Positions 12,060 to 22,383 of a DNA stretch of 64,000 bases are shown here, piece after piece (within the stretch, counting starts at the first letter, position 1; every line of letters begins with the position of its first letter). A program made the position numbers and the translations under genes. Source of the stretch: Serripes groenlandicus (Eukaryota > Mollusca > Bivalvia > Cardiida > Cardiidae). The notes under the pieces are model-generated. The model was not told where the DNA came from. It worked only from the letters and a program-made list of their open reading frames with translations, and searched no databases. The DNA is taken from assembly GCA_031761405.1 (NCBI GenBank), contig JASEVX010000001.1, forward strand, positions 20,239,584 through 20,303,583. The letters run 5' to 3'.

Positions 12060-12200
12060 GCTCGAGATTCAAGGTGTATTGTATGTTCTAAAATACTTTT
12101 TTGATCTCCGAAACCTATGTTGTGGATACTTAAAAGAATCGTCTCAGTGGGAGAATTCTTTTTAATAACCACAACATAAGATTTTTTACAAGTGCTTACA
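12060..12200. mobile_element. I element, worn
   Basis: CTATGTTGTGGATACTTAAA, GAATCGTCTCAGTGGGAGAA and AACCACAACATAAG are the central palindrome of family I with several mismatches. Confidence 0.6.
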
Positions 12201-12612
12201 GAGATATATTGGAAACAAGTACAGTTTTACTCCTCTTTATATAGTCATCTGACCCATTCAGTCCTTGCAAAGGCTCAAACTGATACAGAAAACGTTGTTC
12301 TGAATTTCACTAATGTCGGGTTTCCCCATGCCGCGTAGTTCATTTGATCATTGGACTTGGCTGTGAACTGATTTTAATAACTTGCAGATTTTTTTTAAAT
12401 CAGTTACATTTCTCACAATTATATATTTCTCACAGGTTTCGTATGCTTTACGACTGAACCATATTTGTTAAAGATGTGAGAAAAAATCCTATTTAATTTA
12501 AATGAATCATAAGAAAGTCTGCAATTGGAAATTAAATACGCGCCCATTACCCTCCTCCTAATATCTTTATTTGAATCCTCCGAGTGTGCGGTCCTCCATT
12601 CCACCAACTCAT
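12201..12612. other. AT-rich spacer
   Basis: No gene, RNA or repeat boundary recognised. Confidence 0.4.
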
Positions 12613-12770
12613 GTCAGACAGTGAAGCAGTGGTAGAGTGTCGGCCTCTCATAACAAAGGTCCCGGGTTCGAATCCCGTCATGAGCAGGTTCAACCTCTCG
12701 ATTCTTTCCACACAAAAAGGCGCTAGTACTGATTAAGTCTCCGCCTGCAGGAAGCAGATATCGAGGGCTG
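12613..12770 (+). mobile_element. SINE-L copy
   Basis: AGTGGTAGAGTGTCGGCCTC (A box) and GGTCCCGGGTTCGAATCCCG (B box) form a tRNA-like head, followed by ACAAAAAGGCGCTAGTACTG and AGCAGATATCGAGGGC. Shared with 25981 and 41822. A T2 element begins two bases after its end. Confidence 0.75.
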
Positions 12771-12771
12771 T

Positions 12772-13001
12772 TTAACCCATTACTTCACACAGACGACATT
12801 TGACGCCTGCTGTTGCAGACGACTTTTGAAAACATTGCAATAAAAGATGAAATTGCTCAAAACGAGCAATTTCACTTTTTATTGCAATATTTTCAACTCT
12901 TTATCAACATAATTCTTTCAGTTTTCTAGATTGGTGAAACTGTTTGTCTGATGATTGTAAAGCAGACGACCTATATAAAGCCATGTGAAGTAATGGGTTA
13001 A
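12772..13001. mobile_element. T2 foldback element, 230 bp, TTAA-bounded
   Basis: TTAACCCATTACTTCACA and TGTGAAGTAATGGGTTAA are perfect inverted ends. The centre is GAAATTGCTCAAAACGAGCAATTTC read across its dyad in two arms. The interior resembles T1, but the outer end differs. Confidence 0.88.
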
Positions 13002-13488
13002 ACCTTAACTCATATGTTAAAATGTGCAATTAAAAATTATAAGCCATTTTGAGTTGTGAGGGTACCAGAGAGAAACTTCTAACGTCAAGGAAGGAAATGA
13101 GTAAAGCACCAGGGAAACACATATTTTGCCTTTTTGTCTACATTTGTCATATATACATAAGGTGTGGAATATGCACAGCTAAAATGTGCTTGAAAAATGA
13201 AGCAGGTTTCGGTATGATTTGTGTATTGTTGGAGCTTAAATGCGAATAAGTCCAAGCTCTTCTTAAACTATAAAAGTTTAATCTGTACTCTGAGTATGTG
13301 CTCAAATATCGGAATCAGAAGCAAATACTTTTTACGAAATTGACTAATCAGAAGTTTTATTTGAAGAAGGATATCATTTCCGAGCACGGAAAACGTTTTA
13401 AGGGTTTTACAGGTTTCCCTAGACAATAATCAGTCCTTAATATTATTGTTATTAGTTATTATTATCATAAAAATAAATCGTTAATACA
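13002..13488. other. AT-rich spacer
   Basis: No gene or repeat boundary recognised. Confidence 0.4.
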
Positions 13489-13708
13489 TTAACCCTTTTC
13501 GTTATACAACAAATCAGCAAGCATACAACTTTAAAATCATCAAGGCAAAATTATGGAAAATAAATCTCAATAACTTGGAAAGAATTGAAAACATTACGAC
13601 AAAAGGAGAAACTACTCATGATGATCAACTTTTCCATTTGCCACAATGTTTTCAGATGTCGTCTGCTGCAGAGGTATTACAAAGCGTCTTTATGTTGTGA
13701 AGAGTTAA
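13489..13708. mobile_element. T1 foldback element, worn
   Basis: TTAACCCTTTTCG left, GTCGTCTGCTGCAGAGG and AGAGTTAA right. The central hairpin arms no longer match fully. Confidence 0.7.
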
Positions 13709-13884
13709 AGCATATTTTTGTTTGGCGCGGGTTATTTTTATTGGAAAAGGAAATGTTGGTATTATCACATTTCAACTGACAGATTTGTTCAATGGATGGA
13801 AAGGAAATTGCATGTCACTTTGACGCGGATTAATATTTGCATATTTTGATTCTTCATTTAATTATTAACGATGTCCCACTTGCA

Positions 13885-13970
13885 GGCATATTTTGACGCC
13901 TCTGCAGATGACGACTTTTGAAAATATAATGGCAAAAAGAAAAAAAATGCTCATAATTAATAAAATTTCA
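13885..13970. mobile_element. T1 fragment
   Basis: CATATTTTGACGCCTCTGCA, GACGACTTTTGAAAATATAA and ATGCTCATAATTAA correspond to the left half of T1. Confidence 0.5.
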
Positions 13971-13991
13971 TTTATAGATATTTTCCAGAAT

Positions 13992-14515
13992 TCTGGCCGA
14001 GTCGTTAGCGTCGGGACTTTTGAACCGGAAGTCCCAAAAACGATCCCAAGTCATGGCGGTCATGTCGGAGTGCCCTTTCGCAAGGCACATTCCCTAGCCT
14101 AGATTGATTGATTGGGGCTTAACGCCGTTTTCAACAATTGTTCAGTCATATCACGGCGACCAGTTCACCTACTCATGCGTTTCCTGGTTTTCCCCACACC
14201 AGTACACCACATAACACACTTTCCAAGCAACTGGCTACTTTTCCACATATACTGTTAAACAGCCCATTGGTGAAAGACGAATGACGCAGGTCACAGTGAT
14301 TTTTGTCAAACGTCGAAAAGAATGTTGGCCGAGCTGGGATTCGAACTCACAACTCATGGATTGACAGCCTGCGTCGCTACCGACTGAGATACCGGGGCTC
14401 GGCCCCTAGCCTAGAACCTAGTTGTTTACCCAGGAATCATGGATTAATAAATGAACTGTCGCCGTGGTATAACAGGACTAATGTCATAAACGGCATAACA
14501 CCAAATAAAAGAGAC
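13992..14515 (+). mobile_element. SINE-K interrupted by SINE-J
   Basis: The K head (GCCGAGTCGTTAGCGTCGGG) and body run to CAAGGCACATTCCCTAGCC, then a SINE-J intervenes, then the K body continues with CCTAGTTGTTTACCCAGG and the GGCATAACACCAAATAAAAG tail. Confidence 0.75.
14104..14403 (-). mobile_element. SINE-J inside SINE-K, 12-bp target duplication
   Basis: Minus-strand J: CCCCGGTATCTCAGTCGGTA head, GAGTTCGAATCCCAGC B box, tail GGCGTTAAGCCCCAATCAAT. CCCTAGCCTAGA is present at 14092-14103 and 14404-14415, so the K sequence can be followed across the insertion. Confidence 0.88.
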
Positions 14516-14914
14516 ATCAGGTTTTAGAACTTATTGAATGTGTTGCTAATTAAACAATCGAGTAAAGCATGGTTGTCAATATTATCATATAACAAGATAT
14601 ATCACTAAATCTGATCTTATCATTTTTAGTGCACAGGGAAAGGTACAATTTCTATTAACTCATATATCTATAAATTACAGACGAAAGTCATCAATCGTCA
14701 TGATCGGAGTTACGCGAAGCCATTTAACACAAGAATGGGCAATAAATTCAATCCCTGGGGTACATTCGAACACGCGACTAGAGTTACACAATCTCTTAAA
14801 TACCGAAACGAGTGATATAACCCCCCTAGGGATGCATAACGATTCTCTGTGGTGAGATATCATTTCATATTGCACACTTCTATTATCTCACAACCAATAA
14901 TTCCATAATACTCC
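14516..14914. other. Spacer with no recognised feature
   Basis: AT-rich, no supported feature. Confidence 0.4.
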
Positions 14915-15140
14915 TTAACCCTTTCCCTCATATAGACGCTTCCTGACGCCTCTGCAGCAGACGGCTTTTTGAAAACATAGTGACAAAAGAAGAAATTGCT
15001 CGAAACGAGCAATTTCTCCTTTTGCCGCAATGTTTTCCACTTTTAGTCATAGGTTATCCATTCAATTAAAGAGATTTTCTATTTTTTGACAAAATATGTT
15101 CTAAGTCGTCTGCTGCAGAATTGTCGTATGAGGGAAGTTG
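14915..15140. mobile_element. T1 foldback element, right terminus lost
   Basis: TTAACCCTTTCCCTCATATA left; central ATTGCTCGAAACGAGCAAT hairpin; GTCGTCTGCTGCAGAATT right arm, after which GAGGGAAG breaks off without GGGTTAA. Confidence 0.8.
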
Positions 15141-15512
15141 AAATGATTATTTCCGAGCCTTAAAACCTGTGTTTTACACTTTAACCGCATAACTGTAGGT
15201 ACTTATTAACATCGTCTCGGGGAAAACGACTAATGGTTCCCATATCGTAAGGATATCTTGTTAATTGAAGGAGATATTCCGGGAGAAACAGCAGTTGGTA
15301 TCGGGAAAATGATCATCTACACATGGTGACGGAGTCCGTATTGGACAATGTCATCGCTTATTACGGGGCCGATCTCTGATTTACAGATTACGAGGGGTTA
15401 TGTAAAGTTTAATAGCTGTCGATATAACGAAACGGTGAAACGGTCATTCCAACCGATATACGTCAGTAATCGTATGCTAGACTCACCCAATTTCAAAACG
15501 ATCGTGTGTATA
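15141..15512. other. Spacer with no recognised feature
   Basis: Nothing supported. Confidence 0.4.
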
Positions 15513-15761
15513 TCGAGGGCTTGGCGTGAAACGGTTGTAACTAAAGTTTGTATTTTTTCACCAAGGTGAAACTACTCGTCATAAAGTCTTTATAAGCGTC
15601 AACTCATTTTTCTTGGTAAACAATGGAAATTTAGGTGCCATTGCTCATTCTGAGCAATGGCACCTAAATTTGCATTGTTTACAAAGGAGTTAAAAGTGCA
15701 CCTAAAACAGGGTTTTAAAAATAGGTTTTTTAGTTACAACCGTTTCACGCCAAGCCCTCGA
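15513..15761. mobile_element. P element, ~249 bp palindrome
   Basis: The ends TCGAGGGCTTGGCGTGAAAC and its complement GTTTCACGCCAAGCCCTCGA are perfect inverted repeats. The centre is GGTGCCATTGCTCATT joined to its complement, and AACAATGGAAATTTAGG is mirrored around it. Copies at 30678 and 56781 have nearly the same length. Confidence 0.88.
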
Positions 15762-16095
15762 TGGATATACAATATTTGAGCGGCGCTCTGCGAAATACCA
15801 TTCGTAAGACTATTTGCGACCAGTGTAGATTCGGATCAGTCAGGGCCTCATCCACCAAGTTTTCATAGATGGTTTCAATACGTTTCTGTTAACCAGTTCA
15901 ATTTAATTCAATCCTACAATCATGTACTATGGCTTCCGGCCTATATACAAGCCTATATAGCTATACACATATATATAAGGATAAGTTATATAATCATACT
16001 TTATAAAATGAAATTGTATAATCATACTTTATAAAATGAAGTTGCATAATCATACTTTATAGAATTAATTTGTTTAGTTGTTTAATCATACTTTA

Positions 16096-16262
16096 TAGAT
16101 CGATTGATTGATTGTTCTGTGTTTAACGCCACGTTCAACAATGTGTCAGTCATATATCGCCATTTCCTGGATAAGTTACCAGTTCTTCGGGTCCATTTAT
16201 CCCGCGCCTGCCAGTCAGTTGTTATGCTAACCCCGCAACCCTGAACGCCAATACTAACACTA
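16096..16262 (-). mobile_element. SINE-A fragment (body and tail)
   Basis: On the minus strand: GGCGTTCAGGGTTGCGGGG, ACTGACTGGCAGGCGCGGG, TGTTGAACGTGGCGTTAAAC and an (ATCA) tail. The tRNA head is missing. Confidence 0.75.
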
Positions 16263-16308
16263 CTCAAAGCCTCCAATTACAAATTACTAACTCTTGACGG
16301 ATAGAAAT

Positions 16309-16460
16309 GTACGGCAGCTCTAAAGGCATAAACACGATTTTTTTTTTATCTCGTGCACACGAGATAGTATCTCGTTCGCACTGTTTATCTCGTACGCACG
16401 AGATAAAAAAAATCGTATGTAATTTATAAAAATGTATGTATCCCTTTAAAGCTGCCGTAC
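16309..16460. mobile_element. Short palindromic element (GTACGGCAGC ends)
   Basis: GTACGGCAGCTCTAAAGG is mirrored by CCTTTAAAGCTGCCGTAC. Inside are nested inverted units built on TATCTCGTGCACACGAGATA. AAAT flanks both sides (16305-16308 and 16461-16464) and may be a 4-bp target duplication. Confidence 0.7.
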
Positions 16461-16754
16461 AAATTGCAGCGTTGATCATCGTTGCTGTCAGGCGACACAA
16501 AAACATACAAACTAAGAGTCCAATACGAAGAGATTTGAAATTTCACTTGAATATTGACTGAATTAAATTTTAATTCCAATAATAATATTAACAGATATAA
16601 TCTACGAACTCTGTTTATACATAATAACATTAAAATTCGATGCATAATAATATTAATATTAAATGACCGGTTATGTAATAGCCGTTGATATCCAAGTACC
16701 AATGGTATTACGTCTTGATTGACCGATCTTACCATGATGGTCATAATAGATAGT

Positions 16755-16865
16755 ATAACCCTTTCCCACCTATAATATGCATTCTGACCCATCTGCAGCA
16801 GACGACTTTTTTTACATTTTTGTCAATATGTTTCAAATTTCGTCTGCACGCAAATTACTAATTAA
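16755..16865. mobile_element. T1 deletion derivative
   Basis: TATAACCCTTTCCCACC, CATCTGCAGCAGACGAC and ATTTCGTCTGC with a right-hand TTAA. The central hairpin is deleted, leaving a 111-bp remnant. Confidence 0.6.
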
Positions 16866-16954
16866 CCCGGTGGCTATATAGATCGAAACATCATTTGTTT
16901 ACATGCATACAAACTAAAGAGTCGTATACATCGTCTGTGTACATGTCCTTGCGA

Positions 16955-17045
16955 ACGCCCCGGTGGTCTAGTGGTTGATCGTCCGCCTCGAGTGCGGGAG
17001 GTCACAGGTTCGGGATCCCCGGCCGGGTAATACTAAATACTTTTT
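16955..17045 (+). mobile_element. SINE-A head (tRNA-like), truncated into a minisatellite
   Basis: CCCCGGTGGTCTAGTGGTTG (A box) and GGTTCGGGATCCC (B box) are both present, with CCGCCTCGAGTGCGGGAGG between. After TACTAAATACTTTTT the SINE body is replaced by a 28-bp minisatellite. Confidence 0.75.
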
Positions 17046-17050
17046 ATAAC

Positions 17051-17302
17051 GTTTATATCATTCTCATGTTAAATTCATGTTTATATCATTCTCATGTTAA
17101 ATTTATGTTTATATCATTCTCTTGTTAAATTCATGTTTATATCATTCTCATGTTAAATTCATGTTTATATCATTCTCATGTTAAATTCATGTTTATATCC
17201 CTCTCATGTTGAATTCATGTTTATATCATTCTCATGTTAAATTCATGTTTATATCATTCTCATGTTAAATTCATGTTTATATCACTCTCATGTTGAATTC
17301 AT
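17051..17302 (+). repeat. 28-bp minisatellite, nine units
   Basis: Unit GTTTATATCATTCTCATG plus TTAAATTCAT repeats nine times over 252 bases with few substitutions, so it is young. It starts exactly where the SINE-A head stops. Confidence 0.92.
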
Positions 17303-17424
17303 GTTTAATTCAATCATCCTATAAATTCCAAATAAATCATGTTTGTTTGTATTTTCCTGTCATGTATATTGTATGTATATGTATGTTTTTTAGACAATGT
17401 GCTTTGTATACGTCAATAATATAA

Positions 17425-17455
17425 TGTTCTGTCTGTCTGTCTGTCTGTCTGTCTT
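17425..17455 (+). repeat. (TGTC)n microsatellite
   Basis: About seven GTCT units in a row. Confidence 0.85.
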
Positions 17456-17512
17456 TAAAAATGTTTGTCATGACTTTCCTTCCTTGGAACTAATGGATTA
17501 TGAGGGAAAGGG

Positions 17513-18066
17513 TTTAACTCTTTCCCATACACAACCAATCTGAAGGAGACGACATTTGAAAACCTCTAAGCCAAAAATAAATAAAACATCTATATAAATT
17601 TAAGTATGATTATTAAAAAGAGTTTGAAAACATTATGAAAACAAGCAGAAATTGCACAATATTTTTTAAAAGTCGTCTGATGTCAGGGGCGAAGCTTGGC
17701 AATAATCAATGTGTAGGCCTTCTCGTGAGAAAATCAACATTCTGCGTAAAGTATCGACCCGGATCAGCCTATAAGCATACCACACAGGCGTACCCGGATA
17801 TACACTTTTCGCCTCCTGTGGATTTTCTGTTTCAGGAATCACTACTCTATACATCTATCCCCCTAAGACGGAATGTGTAGACCAGATCAGTCTGCGCGGA
17901 CAGCGCAGGCTGATCTGGTCGATACATTACGCAGATGTGTATCGCCGCAGATGCATGTTGGGGCATTTTTAGAAAATATGTGTAAGCACGTGCCTACAGT
18001 GCCTAAAGGGAGCTACGCCCCTTGATGTAAATGCCAAAATGCGTTTGCAAAGTGGGAAAGGGTTAA
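17513..18066. mobile_element. T1 element interrupted by a D element
   Basis: TTTAACTCTTTCCCATACAC left and AAAGTGGGAAAGGGTTAA right belong to one T1. The D element sits between AGTCGTCT-GATGT and GATGT-AAATGCC of the T1 right arm. Confidence 0.75.
17684..18023. mobile_element. D element with C1-like interior, 5-bp flank duplication
   Basis: CAGGGGCGAAGC left and GAGCTACGCCCCTT right are inverted ends. GATGT flanks it at 17679-17683 and 18024-18028. The interior repeats the C1 motifs (CGACCCGGATCAGCC, TCCTGTGGATTTTC, CTGCGCGGACAGCGCAGG). Confidence 0.8.
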
Positions 18067-18610
18067 GTAAGCGGAACCTGACGCAATCTGCGGATTGGAG
18101 AATTATTACTCATTACCTGACCGCTATCCTTAATTGCTTAATTCGATAAGCCGGTACATCAAACTAACAGACCGCGATAAGCGCTCATGTAACATTGAAA
18201 TCTAAAATGAATGCGTCAGACGATTACAAATCCACAAAGTTTGACAAGAGCTTGCTTAAAGTGGTAATAGTGAAATACATGTTATGACATTCATGCATAT
18301 TCTCTGACAAGCGAAAATAATACAATTGTAAACAAAATTATGACAGAAATGTTGGTTGCTCGTAACAAGAAAATACGCCTTTTTAAAGGAGGTAGCTCGT
18401 AGGTCAGCATCGCACGCGTGTACTATACGCGTATTACTCAATTTTTACCTGGACTATTCCGAACTTCGCCAAATATAACCGAGGCGTGCCGAAAACCGCG
18501 CTGTGTGCCGTTACCCAAAAGGTATAATGACTCGTTAGACTCGCCTGTTGATAATACAGATATGCAGCTTTAACCATTATCGCGCTACATCTTGTGAGTA
18601 CTATGTTATG
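18067..18610. other. Spacer with no recognised feature
   Basis: No supported feature. CCGAGGCGTGCCG near 18480 is locally GC-rich but unassigned. Confidence 0.4.
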
Positions 18611-18618
18611 CATAGTAT

Positions 18619-18810
18619 TCAGAGGACTAGATAAGAGGGCTGAACAGGTCTTTTGCCCACAACATTTCTCTTACAACTCGTCAGAATCCTTTGTTGTGGG
18701 TACTCAAAAGAATCGTCTCGCTGAGACGATTCTTTTGAGTACCCACAACATAGGGTTTGAATGTCAAATAAGGATTTTAGACATAAAACATGCTCCTTAA
18801 CTAGAGCTCT
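18619..18810. mobile_element. I element, near full length
   Basis: GTTGTGGGTACTCAAAAGAA and TTCTTTTGAGTACCCACAAC flank the centre CGTCTCGCTGAGACG. The outer ends ACTAGATAAG and CTCCTTAACTAGAGCTCT are approximate inverted copies. It recurs upstream of the bZIP gene. Confidence 0.85.
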
Positions 18811-18956
18811 GGCATACCTTTTAAATACAATTCCGAACGATGCAGACCATGATCAGCTTTTATTGATCTTACCTTTAGACGATAAACAATATCTCAAACT
18901 ACATTTATGTATTAAAAACTTAAAGTGAAATTCAAAAAATGAAATCACAAAAGGTT

Positions 18957-19265
18957 TAACCCTTTTATTAAATGTAAGTTTTTGAACCTACAATATACAG
19001 TACACTTGAATTCGATGTTTAGCCTTTGAACGAAATCCTTCAGTTGCAATGCAATTTTTCATTTCACACATGCAGACGAATTTACAATATTGAAAACATT
19101 GAAATAAAGTATAAATTGCTCATATCATGAATTTCTCCCTTTGCCACATTGTTTTAAATTGTATTAACTAATGAAACTTTCATTTTATACAGACATTTTA
19201 TATGTTTGCCAAGGTATCTGCATATTTGGTGAATTAATGTTGGAATTGAAGTAATAAAGGGCTTA
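18957..19265. mobile_element. Diverged T1 element
   Basis: TTAACCCTTTTATTAAATG left, GAATTTCTCCCTTTGCCACA centre, AAAGGGCTTAA right. The arms have many mismatches. Confidence 0.5.
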
Positions 19266-19376
19266 AGTATTTTTTTTAATTATAACTTCGATATCCCATT
19301 CCTAGATGCCATGTCGAATTTGGCAATCTCGGCGAATTCTTATCGGGAATAGCATAACCTGATCTATGTAATAATC

Positions 19377-19641
19377 GAGCCGTCCCGCGAGAAAACCATC
19401 ATTATGGCCTCTGCGTAATATATCGACCCAGATCAGCCTGCGCAGTCCGCGCAGACTGATCCGGGCCGACACATTCCGTCTCAGGGGGATAGAGGTATAG
19501 AGGAATTATTCCTGAAACATACAATCTACTGGAGGCGAAAGGTGTCTATCCGGGTAAGCCAGCGCGACATGCTTAGGTTTATCCGGGTCGATACTTTACG
19601 CAGAGTCCACAGTGTTGATTTTTTTCTCGCGGGACGGCTCA
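19377..19641. mobile_element. C1 element, full length
   Basis: GAGCCGTCCCGCGAGAAAAC left and TTCTCGCGGGACGGCTC right are perfect inverted ends over 17 bases. Interior in the reverse C1 order: CTGCGCAGTCCGCGCAG first, GGATAGAGGTATAGAGG in the middle. Confidence 0.88.
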
Positions 19642-19833
19642 GATATAATCGAATACCGATCCAACATGCCAGGAATCTAATTATGTTACACAAACTCAGG
19701 TTAATACGGCCGCGCTTGATAATCCGGAGAACTCGCCGGGCCAACTGGAACATGCGTCATCTGTGTGTTTTCATTGTCAGAATCGGTATGTCTAAATATC
19801 AAGCGTTGCTGCAAGAAAATAACTTTGCGTATG

Positions 19834-20187
19834 TTAACCCTTTCCACCTGCAGACATTTTGAAAACATTCTGACCAAAGGGGAAATTGCTCATATTGAGC
19901 AATTTCTCCTTTGGCCACAATGTTTGAAATTTTATTTAACAAATAAGTTATCTTTTATAGAGTTTTGTATGTTAACCATTTTCTACCTGCAGATGCATTT
20001 TGACGCAATAGTAGCAGACATATTTTGAAAACATGTGGCCAAAGGGGAAATTGCTCATAATGAGCAATTCCTCCTTTGGCCACAATGTTTGAAATTTTAT
20101 TTAACAAATAACCTATCTTTTATAGAGTTTATTCAGGATTTTAATACTATGTTTTCGAAGTCGTTGTTTTATGTAAAAAAGGGTTAA
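19834..20187. repeat. Two T1-related units head to tail, TTAA between
   Basis: Each unit has TTAACC-TTTCHACCTGCAG, CCAAAGGGGAAATTGCTCAT and its complement, then TTTGAAATTTTATTTAACAA. TTAA occurs at 19834, 19972 and 20184. The second unit keeps the far right end (AAAAGGGTTAA) that the first lacks. Confidence 0.8.
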
Positions 20188-20515
20188 TATGATGTTTTTA
20201 CACCCTTTTATAAAGATATCACGGCGTTTCCTGGGTTTGTTACCATGTACTACTGATGAATTTAGCTTGGTCAATTTCGTCTGCTGTGGGGAAAAGTTAA
20301 TATGATGTGATAATTATACAACGTCGTTTCCTGGGTTTGTTACCATGTACTACTGATGAATATAGCTTGATAACTTTCGTCTGCTGTGGGGAAAAGTTAA
20401 TATGATGTTTTACAAAGCTTTTGATAATTATCCAACGTCGTTTCCGGCGTTTGTTACCAAGTACTACTGATGAATTTAGCTTGATGAATTTCGTCTGCTT
20501 TGGGGAAGGGTTTAC
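20184..20515 (+). repeat. Three tandem units of 100-113 bp starting at TTAATATGATG
   Basis: TTAATATGATGT, ACGTCGTTTCCTGGGTTTGT, ACCATGTACTACTGATGAAT and TTTCGTCTGCTGTGGGGAAA recur three times, starting at 20184, 20297 and 20397. Every boundary is a TTAA. The unit end resembles the T1 right end. Confidence 0.85.
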
Positions 20516-20529
20516 GAGATGCCAGAACA

Positions 20530-20940
20530 GGTTCAGTGGAAATAAACCTGACTCACACGTCGTCCCAAAAATGGATCCTAAATGAAATACGATTCATTGT
20601 GTGTAGATGTACATGTATATGATCCGCTTACAAGTAAGTTAAAACACATATAGTTCATATGAATACATTCAAAGTTTACTTGATACCTGTGGGTGACGTT
20701 TGACGCAAGTGCAGGAAGTGGTTAATGAAAGCATTACAAGACATTTAGTATGAGTTTAATGATAGAAGCTGACAGAATAGTCAGAGATGGGTATGGCTCC
20801 TGCAAAATTACCATGATCTCAGGTGTTAGAATGAGTAAATGATACAGAATATTGGATATGAGTTAGAAGGCCCATACATGTCCAAAGCTTTATTAACAAC
20901 CCTCTTTCATTTACATTGCTATTTAACACTTGCATAACAT
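20530..20940. other. Spacer with no recognised feature
   Basis: Nothing supported. Confidence 0.4.
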
Positions 20941-20944
20941 AACT

Positions 20945-21445
20945 TGCTTATAATGCTTTCTCCTCATGCTTACAAGTGTCAATAGTGCGTACTTTCTTAC
21001 CACATAGTTGCTTATAATGCTTGCTTCCCCTTTGTATATTTGTCAAGATTGCGTTCTTTCTTGAGACAAAATTGCTTATCATGAATGCTTTCTTCCCCTT
21101 TGTACATTTGTCAAGATTGCGTACTTTCCTACCACATAATTGCTTATAATGCTTGCTTCCTCTTTGTACATTTGTCAAGATTGCGTACTTGCTTACCACA
21201 TAGTTGCTTATAATGCTTACTTCCCCTTTGTAAAGTTGTCAAGATTGCGTTCTTTCTTAAAATAAAGTTGGTTATTATGAATGCTTTCTTCCCGTTTGTA
21301 CCTTTGTCAATAGTGCGTTCTTTCTTAAAATAAAGTTGCTTATAATGCTTTCTTCTCCTTTGTACATTTGTCAAGATTGAGTACTTTATTAACACAAAGT
21401 TACTTGTAATGTTTTCTTCTTCTGTGTACAGTTAACAAGATTGCG
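20945..21445. repeat. ~63-bp tandem array in a two-unit higher-order pattern
   Basis: About eight units of TTGCTTATAATGCTT, CTTCCCCTTTGTACATTTGT and CAAGATTGCGTACTTTCTT. They alternate between a CCACATAGTTGC form and an AGACAAAATTGC/AAATAAAGTTGC form that is slightly longer. The minus strand reads as a Lys-rich repeat (KHYKQLCGKKVR then KNAILTNIQRGS) in two overlapping stretches in different frames (20948-21199, 21144-21395). It is either a plain satellite or a broken coding repeat; no start context, splice sites or known domain support a gene. Confidence 0.85.
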
Positions 21446-21469
21446 TTACTTTTTCGACAAATGTATTTG

Positions 21470-21930
21470 AAGCAGAGGATCATTTAAACTTTCATATTAA
21501 GTATATATTATAGTGAAATATAGATTTAGAATTGTAATTCGATTTTTCTAAACTCTTGGGTAGTAACTGTAAGTTCCCTTAACTCAAACATGGTATATCG
21601 GACGAGATAAGAAACATACGTATTCGTTCTTACAGAGTTTTATATCTTACAACTGCTTATTTCAAACATGTGTTCCCAAATGTCATCCATGTCTTCATCG
21701 CTCAACTCAGAATATCAACTGAATGTCAACTGAATATCAACTGACAACACTGTATGACTGCACAATGCCAATACTTCATGAACAACACGGACCCCTTTTC
21801 GCCAGAACTGGCTAAAGTAAAATCTGGCTGACCAGTCACGTGATTGCTTACATATCTATGTCCAGGAAACGTGCATGTTTATGAAATGTTGTGTATTGTA
21901 GATAATTGGCGGTAAGCTATGATATCCTGA
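21470..21930. other. AT-rich spacer
   Basis: No supported feature. Confidence 0.4.
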
Positions 21931-21931
21931 G

Positions 21932-22060
21932 TTTACCCTTTCCTTTATACAGACTCTGTTGAATCACTTGCAGCAGACGATAATAAATCAATGATGGAAA
22001 AGGAGAAATTGTTCATGAAGAAATCTTTTTTCGTTTAATCCGCAATGTTTTTGAGTTCGG
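21932..22060. mobile_element. T1 left half
   Basis: TTTACCCTTTCCTTTATACA, CTTGCAGCAGACGATAA and GGAGAAATTGTTCATGAAG; the right half is worn away. Confidence 0.55.
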
Positions 22061-22147
22061 TATCAAAAATTGCAATTCAAATTATCAAACGATACACTCG
22101 GTTTTCATTTTGAAGCAGACGAGTTCTCACAGAAAAGATTTTCTTTG

Positions 22148-22376
22148 TAACCCTTTCCCTCATATAGACGCTTTCTGACGCCTCTGCAGCAGACGGCTTT
22201 TTGAAAACATAGTGACAAAAGAAGAAATTGCTCAAAATGAGCAATTTCTCCTTTTGCCTCAATGTTTTCCACTGTTAGTCATAGGTTATCCATTCAATTA
22301 TAGAGATTTTCTATTTTTTGACAAAATATGTTCAAACTCGTCTGCTGCAGAATTGTCGTATGAGGGAAAGGGTTAA
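22148..22376. mobile_element. T1 foldback element, 229 bp
   Basis: TAACCCTTTCCCTCATATAG left, TGAGGGAAAGGGTTAA right, centre ATTGCTCAAAATGAGCAAT. Confidence 0.87.
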
Positions 22377-22383
22377 AACAGTG

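Noticed and set aside
16955..17030. Possible functional tRNA gene
   Set aside because: The head matches the SINE-A family found many times; stems are imperfect and no isolated tRNA context is present.
17051..17302. CRISPR-like array
   Set aside because: Units are contiguous with no unique spacers, and the genome is animal.
20948..21395. A Lys-rich repeat protein gene
   Set aside because: The open stretches change frame within the array and lack start, splice or domain evidence; kept as a finding, not a gene.
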